From contig CAMHDB010000124.1 of the NCBI GenBank assembly GCA_946183715.1, positions 1 to 5,913 of the forward strand: DNA of 5,913 nucleotides, written 5' to 3'. The position numbers and the translations under genes are program-made. Position 1 is the first letter of the stretch, and every line of letters begins with the position of its first letter. Under the pieces are notes generated by a model, which was not told the DNA's origin, ran no database searches, and was given only the letters and a program-made list of their open reading frames with translations. Of this stretch, positions 1 to 5,233 are shown one piece after another. Origin of the DNA: an uncultured Oscillibacter sp. (GTDB lineage: Bacteria > Bacillota > Clostridia > Oscillospirales > Oscillospiraceae).

Positions 1-194
1 CCCGTAACGCGAAGCCCGATACCGTCGAAGGCAACGTGTCCCGTAACGCGAAGCCGGATAACGTCGAGGGCAACGTGTCCCGTAACGCGAAGCCCGATAC
101 CGTCGAAGGCAACGTGTCCCGTAACGCGAAGCCGGATAACGCCGAAAGCAAGGCCTCCCGCAACGCAAAGCCGGATAACATTCCCCGCGACGAA
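1..194 (+). repeat. 39-bp in-frame tandem repeat with 78-bp higher-order period
   Basis: Units of 39 bp, each starting TCCCGTAACGCGAAGCC, run head to tail through the coding region. Bases 1-38 and 79-116 are identical, while the units between them (39-77 and 117-155) share a different variant (CCGGATAAC instead of CCCGATACC). The array therefore has a two-unit, 78-bp super-period, as expected if a dimer was duplicated recently. The fifth unit (156-194) has diverged at its end. The length is a multiple of three, so copy-number changes keep the frame. Confidence 0.9.
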
Positions 195-302
195 GCCGAA
201 AGCAGTCTCCCCGGCGATACACAGCCGGACAACGCCGAAAGTCCGGATACCCCCAAAAGAAAACCCGCCGCGCAGTCCGCGACAGGCAAAAAGAAGAAGT
301 AA
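1..302 (+). CDS. C-terminal part of a tandem-repeat protein of unknown function (5' end outside window)
   Basis: The frame is open from the first base and ends at TAA (300-302), so the start lies upstream of the window. The visible 99 or so residues are made of 13-residue units of the type SRNAKPDNVEGNV: one almost complete at 1-38, then units at 39-77, 78-116, 117-155 and a diverging one at 156-194. Degenerate echoes such as QPDNAES follow, and the end is lysine-rich (PKRKPAAQSATGKKKK). There is no hydrophobic segment and no recognisable domain; the composition (N, K, P, D, E, S) predicts a disordered, charged tail. A palindromic terminator follows 10 bp after the stop and supports + strand expression. 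The function is unknown. A basic tail could bind nucleic acid or an acidic surface, but that is speculation. Confidence 0.65.
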   Translation, partial: RNAKPDTVEGNVSRNAKPDNVEGNVSRNAKPDTVEGNVSRNAKPDNAESKASRNAKPDNIPRDEAESSLPGDTQPDNAESPDTPKRKPAAQSATGKKKK

Positions 303-312
303 CCGTATTTCC

Positions 313-339
313 GGGCCGTCCCATGGGACGGCCCTTCTT
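313..339 (+). terminator. Intrinsic terminator after the repeat protein, possibly bidirectional
   Basis: A perfect 22-bp palindrome (313-334; arms GGGCCGTCCCA and TGGGACGGCCC) lies 10 bp after the stop of the + strand gene and is followed by TTCTTGT. The T-tract is short, but the stem is very stable. It sits between convergent genes, 6 bp past the stop of the - strand thioesterase gene, so it could also end that transcript. In that direction there is no T-tract. Confidence 0.7.
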
Positions 340-340
340 G

Positions 341-754
341 TCAGTGAAGTTCCAGTTTTTCCGGGAGCAGGTAGAATGTGAAGGTACCGCTTCCAAGGAG
401 CGTGTCGCGCTGGTCGGTAATCCGTACTTCAAAGACGGCGGTTGTCTTTCCGTGGTGCAGTTCCGTCGCGACGGCGGTGAGCAAGTCGCCCGGGCGCGCC
501 GCGTGATAGTAGTGGTAGGACGCGTCCAGCGTGACGGTCTTGTAACCGTAGGTGTAGGCGGCGGAACCGCAGGCACTGTCGGCGAGAGTGAAGTACACGC
601 CGCCCTGCGCGTATCCGAGCGGGTTCGTGTCGTCCACTTCCACCGTCTTGCGCGCCCGCGCGTAGCCCGTGCGCAACTCCTCCAGTACGATTCCGATACG
701 CGTGCTGAAACGGTTGTAGCGGTTGCGGTAGTCAATGAGTTTCTCGAAGTCCAT
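341..754 (-). CDS. PaaI-family hotdog-fold thioesterase
   Basis: This 137-residue protein has the length and layout of PaaI/YigI-type acyl-CoA thioesterases, which hydrolyse acyl- or aryl-CoA esters in the cytoplasm as oligomeric hotdog folds. The signature lies at residues 44-66: N44-P-L-G, then the central helix GGVYFTLADSACGSAA with the expected acidic residue D59. The strand TLDASYHYYHAARPGD follows at 75-90, and the C-terminal strands include AVFEVRITD and LGSGTFTFYLL. The usual His before the Gly-Gly is Gln here (residue 50). The start at 754 is set by AGGAGG (766-761), 6 bp upstream. The gene starts 17 bp after the DUF2156-GNAT gene, so the two are very probably cotranscribed. The natural substrate cannot be read from the sequence. 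Confidence 0.88.
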   Translation of the reverse strand: MDFEKLIDYRNRYNRFSTRIGIVLEELRTGYARARKTVEVDDTNPLGYAQGGVYFTLADSACGSAAYTYGYKTVTLDASYHYYHAARPGDLLTAVATELHHGKTTAVFEVRITDQRDTLLGSGTFTFYLLPEKLELH

Positions 755-771
755 GCGGCACCTCCTGAAAG

Positions 772-2175
772 TCAGACCAGTTTTTCAAAGTAGAAGAACG
801 TCTCGTCCTCGGCCACGCGGCGCATACAGGACGACAGCATTTTGTAAGACGCGCTGTTCTCCTTGAAGCATTTCGCGACAACCCGGCTGAGGTGGACTTT
901 GTACAGTCCCCACTCCGCCACGGCGGCGAAGGCCTCCGTACCGTAGCCGTGCCCGGCGTAGTCGGCGCTGACGCGGCAGCCCAATTCGGCACTCCCCCGG
1001 CAGTCGAAGTTGTACAGCACCGCCTCCCCGATGAACTGCCCGTCCAGACGCACCGCGAAATTCGCGGCCAGACGCCGCTCGAAGTCGCGCCGCGCCACGT
1101 CGTAGAAACTGCGCGGGGTTATCGGGTCTTTCAGTCCGGCTACGTCGTCGTAGCCCCACCAACGGTTGCGATTCTCGTCGAGTACGAGGTTGTTGTAGGC
1201 GGGAATATCGTCCTCGGTGATTTCGGAGAGCGTCAGGCGCGCCGTCTTGAGTTCCGGGATTGCGTCGACATGGCGCAGGAGTTCGTTCTGCGGCTCAAAG
1301 CAGTATTTCGGGGCCAGTTTGACGGGGGAGTATTGCAGTTTGGACGTGCGGAGGCCACGGTCGGCGGCGTCGTCCTCGCGGTTGATGAGGCGGCAGTCCT
1401 CGCCGAAGGCGTTCGCGAAGGCCTGTACGAATGCCGGGTAGACGCCCGTGTAGGAGTACAGCGCCTTTTCAATATGGACAATCAGCGTGCCGCCGCATTT
1501 CTCGGCCAGCGCCAGCGCGATAAGTTTCGCGCCGTCGAAGAAGCCCCCGGAGACGAACCAAGACTTGTTGACAAGTTTCATCATCTTTTTCGCGTAGGAC
1601 AGCTCTCTGATGGCCTTCTCGTTGTCGCCTTTGGGGAACTCGGCCTCGAAGTCGCGCCAGAACTGCTCGATAGCCGGGAAGTCGGCACGGCTCAGCGGAC
1701 GGAATACGGCGTCCGGACAGGCCGCGCGGAATTTCTTCATATGGTTGCGTTGTCCGGAGTAGCGCCGCCCGCTGAACAGGCGCAAGTCGCGCGGGTCGTA
1801 GAGGTAGTCCTGCCATGTGCGGATATTGCTCACCCGCGCGTAGGGGTAGCGCGACAGCAGATGGGCCGCCTTGCTCTCGGGTACGACGGTAATCCATGGC
1901 TGTACGCCGCTGGAAAGGCATTCCTGCTCAATGGCATATAACGCGGCGTCCTCGTCGCCGTCCGGCCCCGCGACCGGGTAATCGAATACCCAGTGCCCGT
2001 CGTCCTCGTTCCGGATAACCAGACATCCCGCCACTTCCGCCCACTGGGGCTTGAGTTTCGCGCGCCACATTAATTTCGTGCCCAGCGAATACTCGCACAG
2101 TTCGTAGTCGCACCCGGCGTAGTAGCGCCGCAGGCGCCCCGCGTCGCGCTGTGTCACAGGTTTGAACGCTATCAT
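772..2175 (-). CDS. DUF2156 - GNAT acetyltransferase fusion protein
   Basis: The 467-residue protein has two parts. Residues 1 to about 295 match the DUF2156 family (tandem GNAT-like fold, related to the aminoacyl-transferase domain of phosphatidylglycerol lysyltransferases): an N-terminal FKPVTQRD, the central YSGQRNHMKKF (139-149), HIEKALYSYTGVYPAF (234-249) and INREDDAADRGLRTSKL (264-280), then PVKLAPKYCF. Residues from about 308 to 467 are a RimJ/RimL-like GNAT domain (TARLTLSEITEDD, 311-323) with acetyl-CoA loop YAGHGYG (406-412) and the late KENSASYKML helix (438-447). The open frame extends further upstream, but AGGAGG (2188-2183), 7 bp before ATG 2175, plus the promoter upstream, fix the start. 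It heads a two-gene unit with the thioesterase. The substrate is unknown; transfer of an acyl or aminoacyl group to a lipid, tRNA or peptide is possible. Confidence 0.85.
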   Translation of the reverse strand: MIAFKPVTQRDAGRLRRYYAGCDYELCEYSLGTKLMWRAKLKPQWAEVAGCLVIRNEDDGHWVFDYPVAGPDGDEDAALYAIEQECLSSGVQPWITVVPESKAAHLLSRYPYARVSNIRTWQDYLYDPRDLRLFSGRRYSGQRNHMKKFRAACPDAVFRPLSRADFPAIEQFWRDFEAEFPKGDNEKAIRELSYAKKMMKLVNKSWFVSGGFFDGAKLIALALAEKCGGTLIVHIEKALYSYTGVYPAFVQAFANAFGEDCRLINREDDAADRGLRTSKLQYSPVKLAPKYCFEPQNELLRHVDAIPELKTARLTLSEITEDDIPAYNNLVLDENRNRWWGYDDVAGLKDPITPRSFYDVARRDFERRLAANFAVRLDGQFIGEAVLYNFDCRGSAELGCRVSADYAGHGYGTEAFAAVAEWGLYKVHLSRVVAKCFKENSASYKMLSSCMRRVAEDETFFYFEKLV

Positions 2176-2200
2176 AAATCGGCCTCCTTTTTCCCTCCCT

Positions 2201-2228
2201 ACTATAGCAAATTTCCGGAGAATTGCAA
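2201..2228 (-). promoter_or_regulatory. Sigma-A type promoter of the DUF2156-GNAT / thioesterase unit
   Basis: On the - strand, TTGCAA (2228-2223), a 16-bp spacer and TATAGT (2206-2201) lie about 25 bp before the Shine-Dalgarno sequence of the DUF2156-GNAT gene. The -10 box is close to consensus (5/6) and is preceded by TGC; the -35 box is weaker (4/6). Confidence 0.7.
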
Positions 2229-2301
2229 GGTTTTTTCGTGCGCTACCGGTTTCCGTGGGCGTGTGTGACACCTTTCCGCACGACGGAGAGGCAAAGTCAG
2301 C

Positions 2302-2332
2302 AAAAAAGCCTCCCCGTGAGCACGGAGGAGGC
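2302..2332 (-). terminator. Intrinsic terminator after spoVAF
   Basis: On the - strand, 12 bp after the spoVAF stop, the arms GCCTCC-T-CCGTG and CACGG-GGAGGC form an 11-bp GC-rich stem with one bulged T, followed by TTTTTTG (2307-2302). It separates the sporulation transcript from the promoter of the DUF2156-GNAT unit downstream. Confidence 0.9.
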
Positions 2333-2344
2333 GAAACAGGCGTG

Positions 2345-3763
2345 TCAGGTGTTATCGGGGCTGATGGGCACGCGGAAGAACAGCCGCCGCAGGGCTTTGG
2401 CGTTGAACGGAATCAGCGGGTACAGGTAGCCCGTGCCGAACATGGGCTTTGTCGTGGCGAGGAGTACGAAGAACCCGACGATACCCCCGACGAACCCCCA
2501 GACATCGAAAGCGCCCGTCAGGAGTAACAGCGAAACCCGTATCAGTTTGAAGGCGTAGCCCATCTCGTAACTCGGCTGGGCGAAGGCCGCCACGGAGACG
2601 AACGCCATATACACGAGTACCTCCGGGCCGAGCCAGCCCGCACGGACGGCGAAATCTCCCAGAATCAGCGCCCCCAGCATGGAGAAGGAGTTCGACAGGG
2701 AGTCGGGCGTGTTCAGGGACGCCAGTTTCAGCACGTCGATGAGAAATTCGACGACCAGCAACTGCCAAAGCATACTCAGCGATACCGGCTCCGGGGCGGA
2801 GAGGAAGTTCAGCCAGCCCGGGAGGAATTGCGGGTGACTGACCGCCAGATACCAGAAGGGCGTAATAAACAGCGACAGCACAAAGACAATAATCCGCAAC
2901 AGTCGAAGGTAGGTGCCCACGAGGGGCGGGAAATAGAACTCGTTCGCTTCCTGCGTGAAGTCGAAGAACGTCGTAGGAAGCAACATAACGGACGGGGAAT
3001 TGTCGACCATGAGGACGATGTTCCCCTCTAAGATACTCGCCGAGGCGCTGTCGGGGCGTTCGGTGTAGCGGACTTTCGGGAAGGGGTTGTACCACTGCTT
3101 GGGCCGCAGAACTTCCGCGACGCTCTCCTGTCCGAGGGTGATGGAGTGTACGTCGACGGCGTGGAGTTTTTCCCGGACGGCTTTCAGCAAGTCCTTATTG
3201 ACTTTGTCGTCCAAGTAACAGAGTATGATATCGGTATGGGAGCGGTCGCCGATTTGGTGTGCCTCCATCGTCAAATGCGGGTCGCGGATACGGCGGCGCA
3301 GAAGCGCCATATTCGGCACGAGTGCCTCAATGAAACCGTCGTGGGAACCGCGTAACACTTTACCGTCCGGGGGCTCGTCCACGCCCCGGCATGGGTACTC
3401 CTTACAGTCGATGAGCGCCCCGCCCGGCAGTCCGTCCAACAGCAACAGCGTCTTTCCCAGCAGTACCGCCGTGACGAGTTCTTTCGTGTCGGTGCTCACG
3501 CTGACTTCCGCGAACGTCACGAAGCGGTCGACGAACTCCTGCATATCGCGCAGGCCGTCGAGGTGCGCCGGGGACAGCGACAACCAAAACGCGCCCATGC
3601 GTTCCAATGTGGAATCCAGCCCGTAGCCGTCGACGACCCAGAGTCGCCCGCGACGCCCGCCGATGACGTAATCGCGGCTGACCATATCGCAGTTACGCTC
3701 CACGCCGAGCACCACGTCCATATACGCCGTATCCGTTTTGAAGTCGTTGCGCAGTTGCTTCAT
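2345..3763 (-). CDS. spoVAF: Stage V sporulation protein AF, GerA-family membrane protein
   Basis: This 472-residue protein is a GerA-type A subunit. The N-terminal half (1 to about 285) is the soluble domain, with YPCRGVDEPPDGKVLRGSHD (123-142), DGFIEALVPNMALLRRRIRD (142-161), NPFPKVRYTERPD (226-238) and the family motif DNSPSVMLLPTTFFDF (254-269). The C-terminal half has about five membrane segments (roughly 287-308, 328-350, 358-378, 380-395, 405-437). The EYP-RG--EP-----LRGS-DGF signature and the neighbouring spoVAE favour SpoVAF over a germinant-receptor GerAA/GerKA protein. SpoVAF is known as an inner-spore-membrane protein, linked in Bacillus to ion release during germination. The start is set by GGGAGGG (3777-3771), 7 bp before ATG 3763. 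The 129-bp upstream gap has no convincing promoter, so it may be expressed from upstream or from a forespore sigma-G promoter. Confidence 0.88.
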   Translation of the reverse strand: MKQLRNDFKTDTAYMDVVLGVERNCDMVSRDYVIGGRRGRLWVVDGYGLDSTLERMGAFWLSLSPAHLDGLRDMQEFVDRFVTFAEVSVSTDTKELVTAVLLGKTLLLLDGLPGGALIDCKEYPCRGVDEPPDGKVLRGSHDGFIEALVPNMALLRRRIRDPHLTMEAHQIGDRSHTDIILCYLDDKVNKDLLKAVREKLHAVDVHSITLGQESVAEVLRPKQWYNPFPKVRYTERPDSASASILEGNIVLMVDNSPSVMLLPTTFFDFTQEANEFYFPPLVGTYLRLLRIIVFVLSLFITPFWYLAVSHPQFLPGWLNFLSAPEPVSLSMLWQLLVVEFLIDVLKLASLNTPDSLSNSFSMLGALILGDFAVRAGWLGPEVLVYMAFVSVAAFAQPSYEMGYAFKLIRVSLLLLTGAFDVWGFVGGIVGFFVLLATTKPMFGTGYLYPLIPFNAKALRRLFFRVPISPDNT

Positions 3764-3799
3764 ACGCGCTCCCTCCCGTCTCCGGACAGTCTGCCCGAT

Positions 3800-3859
3800 T
3801 TTCGGCGAGGTATGCGCGACGGGGAAGCGGTGCGGTATTTCGGCGAGGTATGCGCGACG
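3800..3859. repeat. Pair of 22-bp direct repeats, 38-bp spacing, upstream of spoVAF
   Basis: Bases 3800-3821 and 3838-3859 are identical (TTTCGGCGAGGTATGCGCG then ACG). Together they occupy half of the gap between the membrane-protein gene and spoVAF. Read on the - strand, each copy contains GCGCATACC. A GCATA element like this resembles the -35 element of sigma-G promoters, but no good -10 element follows at the right distance; the best, CAGACTG 17 bp after the copy nearer the gene, is poor. A duplicated regulator-binding site or a simple slippage duplication are both possible. Confidence 0.75.
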
Positions 3860-3884
3860 CCCTCTCCCGTGACGGGAAAGGGCG
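3858..3884 (-). other. GC-rich hairpin after the membrane-protein gene (no T-tract)
   Basis: The arms 3858-3869 and 3873-3884 (CGCCCTCTCCCG and CGGGAAAGGGCG on the + strand) pair over 12 bp with a 3-base loop and one mismatch, which is a G-U pair in the - strand RNA. It starts 8 bp past the stop of the membrane-protein gene but has no run of T on the - strand. It may stabilise the mRNA end or partly attenuate readthrough into spoVAF rather than act as a full terminator. Confidence 0.5.
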
Positions 3885-3892
3885 CGCCGGAT

Positions 3893-4624
3893 TCAGATTT
3901 GCTTGACGGTGTAGTAGACGAGCAGGCCGAAGGCCACGAGGGCGAGTGTCCACATGGCGTAGGTCGCGGCCCCCACGCTGACGAGCGTCGCCAGTACGCC
4001 CGCGAACGTCAGCGCCAGCGATACGTAGAGCAGGAGCGTATTCGCGCCGGAGGGCAGGAAGCCTTTGAGCGAACCGTTCCAGAGGAGGCCCAGCAGGGCC
4101 GCCAGCGCCGCGAGAATCAGGACGGCCAGCACGCGCGAGAGGTTCAAGTGCGGGGAGAACGGCTGCATAGTGCGCGAAAACAGCCACGTCACCACGATAC
4201 CGACGCCGAGCACCGTCAGGGACACGGCACAAGTCCGGTCGTACAGCCCCCAGACAATGCCCAGAAGCGCGGCAATCGGGACAATAGCAATCAGGCGGTC
4301 GAGGGAAGTCAGGTTCCAGATAGCCAGCAGGGCCACTGTCGCCACAAAGGCACCCGTAGCGCACAGGTAGAGGCCTATTCTACGTTTCAGGCGGTCGCCG
4401 CGCTGTAATCCCGTCAGGATTGCGCCCACGGCCAGAATCGCCGCGCCGATACCCGCCATAATCGGGAGATAGCGTTCGTTCCAGAGCACGACCTGCCGCA
4501 TAGTCCCGGCGGCGTAGCGGCGCACGACGAACAGAAACGCTTCCGCCGCGAAGCCGCAGACCAGTGAATGGATTGCAAGAGATTCCGAGGCGCGGATGTT
4601 GCCCCGTTTTTGATGTTTCGGCAT
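3893..4624 (-). CDS. Polytopic membrane protein of unknown function
   Basis: This 243-residue protein begins with a basic segment (MPKHQKRGNIR) and then has about eight hydrophobic segments at roughly 17-35, 53-73, 83-103, 110-127, 133-149, 163-182, 195-217 and 221-240, with short charged loops such as RGDRLKRR (75-82). No conserved active-site motif was recognised and it does not resemble a known SpoVA protein. An upstream extension of the frame is possible, but GGAGGT (4636-4631), 6 bp before ATG 4624, decides the start. It has its own sigma-A type promoter. Its position between spoVAE and spoVAF and its orientation toward spoVAF suggest that the two downstream genes can be cotranscribed. 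A sporulation role is a guess from location only. Confidence 0.75.
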   Translation of the reverse strand: MPKHQKRGNIRASESLAIHSLVCGFAAEAFLFVVRRYAAGTMRQVVLWNERYLPIMAGIGAAILAVGAILTGLQRGDRLKRRIGLYLCATGAFVATVALLAIWNLTSLDRLIAIVPIAALLGIVWGLYDRTCAVSLTVLGVGIVVTWLFSRTMQPFSPHLNLSRVLAVLILAALAALLGLLWNGSLKGFLPSGANTLLLYVSLALTFAGVLATLVSVGAATYAMWTLALVAFGLLVYYTVKQI

Positions 4625-4686
4625 AGTAAAACCTCCGTAGGAGTGATTCTTCCCCATGCGCGCGACGCGCACGCATACCGTCAGGC

Positions 4687-4715
4687 AGTATAGCAGATTC
4701 CGTCCGGATTTGCAA
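4687..4715 (-). promoter_or_regulatory. Sigma-A type promoter of the membrane-protein gene
   Basis: On the - strand, TTGCAA (4715-4710), a 17-bp spacer and TATACT (4692-4687) lie about 60 bp before the start codon. It closely resembles the promoter at 2201-2228: same -35 box, a TCCGGA segment in the spacer, and TGCTATA at the -10. Confidence 0.65.
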
Positions 4716-4738
4716 GCGGAAAGCGCTTGCCGCCTTAC

Positions 4739-4763
4739 AAAAATCTGTCCCACGGACGGACAG
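4739..4763 (-). terminator. Intrinsic terminator of the CRISPR array transcript
   Basis: On the - strand, CTGTCC and GGACAG (arms 4763-4758 and 4750-4745) form a 6-bp stem with a 7-base loop, followed by A and five T (4743-4739). It lies downstream of the last, degenerate CRISPR repeat and before the promoter of the next gene. The larger hairpin at 4764-4809 comes immediately before it. Confidence 0.65.
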
Positions 4764-4809
4764 CGGCAGTCCCGACAGCCTTTGCTATCAAAGGTTGCCG
4801 GGACTGCTG
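4764..4809 (-). other. Long imperfect hairpin at the distal end of the CRISPR array
   Basis: The arms CAGTCCCG-ACAGCCTTTG (4767-4784) and CAAAGGTTGCCGGGACTG (4789-4806) pair over 18 positions with two deviations (one a G-U pair in the - strand RNA). Pairing continues for about three more positions outward. The hairpin abuts the degenerate end of the terminal repeat and stands just before the intrinsic terminator, so it may protect or end the array transcript, or be a small decayed element. Confidence 0.7.
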
Positions 4810-4968
4810 TTAGCCCTCATAGGGAAGGTATGACACAAACGGCTGTCAAGAAGATGCTGGACAAGATTTAGTTTTAATCCCTCATAGGGAAGGTATGACA
4901 CCCTGACCGTAAACGGCATGACCTATCAGGTCGGCTTTTGTTTTAATCCCTCATAGGGAAGGTATGAC
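4806..4968 (-). CRISPR. Minimal CRISPR array: three repeats, two spacers
   Basis: Identical 29-bp repeats lie at 4871-4899 and 4940-4968. Read on the - strand they begin GTCATACCTT and end GAGGGATTAAAAC. A third repeat at 4806-4834 matches fully over its first 21 bases on the - strand and is degenerate at its last 8, as expected for a leader-distal repeat. The spacers are unrelated: 36 bp (4835-4870) and 40 bp (4900-4939). The core CCCTATGAGGG gives a short stem, and the last 8 bases (ATTAAAAC) resemble the ATTGAAAC crRNA handle of clostridial type I-B repeats with CCTATGAGG cores (known from the family). Orientation on the - strand rests on the leader promoter, the handle-like end and the position of the degenerate repeat. 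No cas genes are in the window. With only two spacers, confusion with another dispersed repeat remains possible. Confidence 0.72.
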
Positions 4969-4974
4969 GCCGCC

Positions 4975-5017
4975 TGACAGGATAGCAACATTATAACGGG
5001 TCGTCGCTATTTTGTCA
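4975..5017 (-). promoter_or_regulatory. Inverted repeat overlapping promoter P2, possible operator
   Basis: Arms TGACAGGATAGCA (4975-4987) and CGCTATTTTGTCA (5005-5017) are complementary at 10 of 13 positions, with a 17-bp gap. One arm covers most of the -35 box and the other the start-site region. In this copy the arms pair better as + strand RNA (two G-U pairs) than as - strand RNA, which argues for a DNA operator rather than an RNA structure. The same dyad is present at the toxin promoter. Confidence 0.55.
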
Positions 5018-5018
5018 A
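4990..5018 (-). promoter_or_regulatory. Perfect sigma-A promoter in the CRISPR leader (P2)
   Basis: On the - strand, TTGACA (5018-5013), exactly 17 bp, then TATAAT (4995-4990). Transcription would start about 15 bp before the first repeat and run through the array. The -35 box begins 6 bp after the antitoxin stop, leaving no room for a terminator between the toxin-antitoxin genes and the array. Confidence 0.85.
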
Positions 5019-5024
5019 GCTACT

Positions 5025-5219
5025 TTACGCCCACACTTCCTCATGCGACAGGACATCGCCACGCTCCCGGTCACGACGCGCGGCGGCTAAAGATTCCGCC
5101 TCATCGGGTAAAATCGCGTCCTCGCGGATAAAGCGTATCAGAATTTTATAAACGGTGTCTAACTCCGATTCGTCTACCAAATCAATCAGACTTCTGAGTG
5201 TGTTCCGGCTCATTCTCAT
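5025..5219 (-). CDS. Small antitoxin of the toxin-antitoxin pair (RelB/Phd-like C-terminus)
   Basis: This 64-residue protein has an amphipathic N-terminal half (SLIDLVDESELDTVYKILI, 10-28) and an acidic, charged C-terminal half ending AAARRDRERGDVLSHEEVWA (45-64). That ending resembles small antitoxins that wrap RelE/ParE-type toxins (family knowledge), and no clear DNA-binding domain is visible. GGGGAGGGAGA directly precedes ATG 5219; a second in-frame ATG lies at 5213 and fits the Shine-Dalgarno spacing about equally well. The gene starts 14 bp after the toxin stop, in the same direction and evidently the same operon. Toxin-first order is less common than antitoxin-first for RelBE systems. 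The assignment depends partly on the neighbouring toxin. Confidence 0.75.
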   Translation of the reverse strand: MRMSRNTLRSLIDLVDESELDTVYKILIRFIREDAILPDEAESLAAARRDRERGDVLSHEEVWA

Positions 5220-5233
5220 TCTCCCTCCCCGAA

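Noticed and set aside
323..793. + strand open frame of 156 codons over the thioesterase gene.
   Set aside because: It starts inside the terminator palindrome and is antisense to a well-recognised PaaI-family gene.
892..1941. Long + strand open frame of 349 codons.
   Set aside because: It lies antisense to the DUF2156-GNAT gene, which has clear family motifs, a Shine-Dalgarno sequence and a promoter. The + frame has no recognisable domain and is a by-product of GC-rich codon use.
2176..2271. 32-residue upstream extension of the DUF2156-GNAT frame.
   Set aside because: The extension would cover the predicted promoter and Shine-Dalgarno sequence and does not look like a domain; ATG 2175 is better supported.
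3563..4408. Long + strand open frame of 281 codons.
   Set aside because: It overlaps spoVAF and the membrane-protein gene on the other strand, and its translation is rich in R, Q, H and E without domain features, typical of an antisense shadow.
4712..4730. Hairpin GCAAGCG/CGCTTGC with 5-base loop near the membrane-protein promoter.
   Set aside because: It overlaps the -35 box and has no T-tract on either strand, so it is not called as a terminator. It could be an operator, but nothing else supports that.
4835..4870. CreA-like match of the 36-bp spacer to the toxin promoter: its - strand contains TCTTGACAG, also present at the -35 box of P1.
   Set aside because: The 9-base match lies in the middle to far part of the spacer, not in the seed next to the handle, and flanking bases do not match. 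A match this short to a common promoter motif is expected by chance.
4990..5018. P2 dyad as a terminator for the antitoxin transcript.
   Set aside because: In the - strand RNA the arms have A-C mismatches, the loop is long and no run of U follows, so it reads better as a promoter with an overlapping DNA site.
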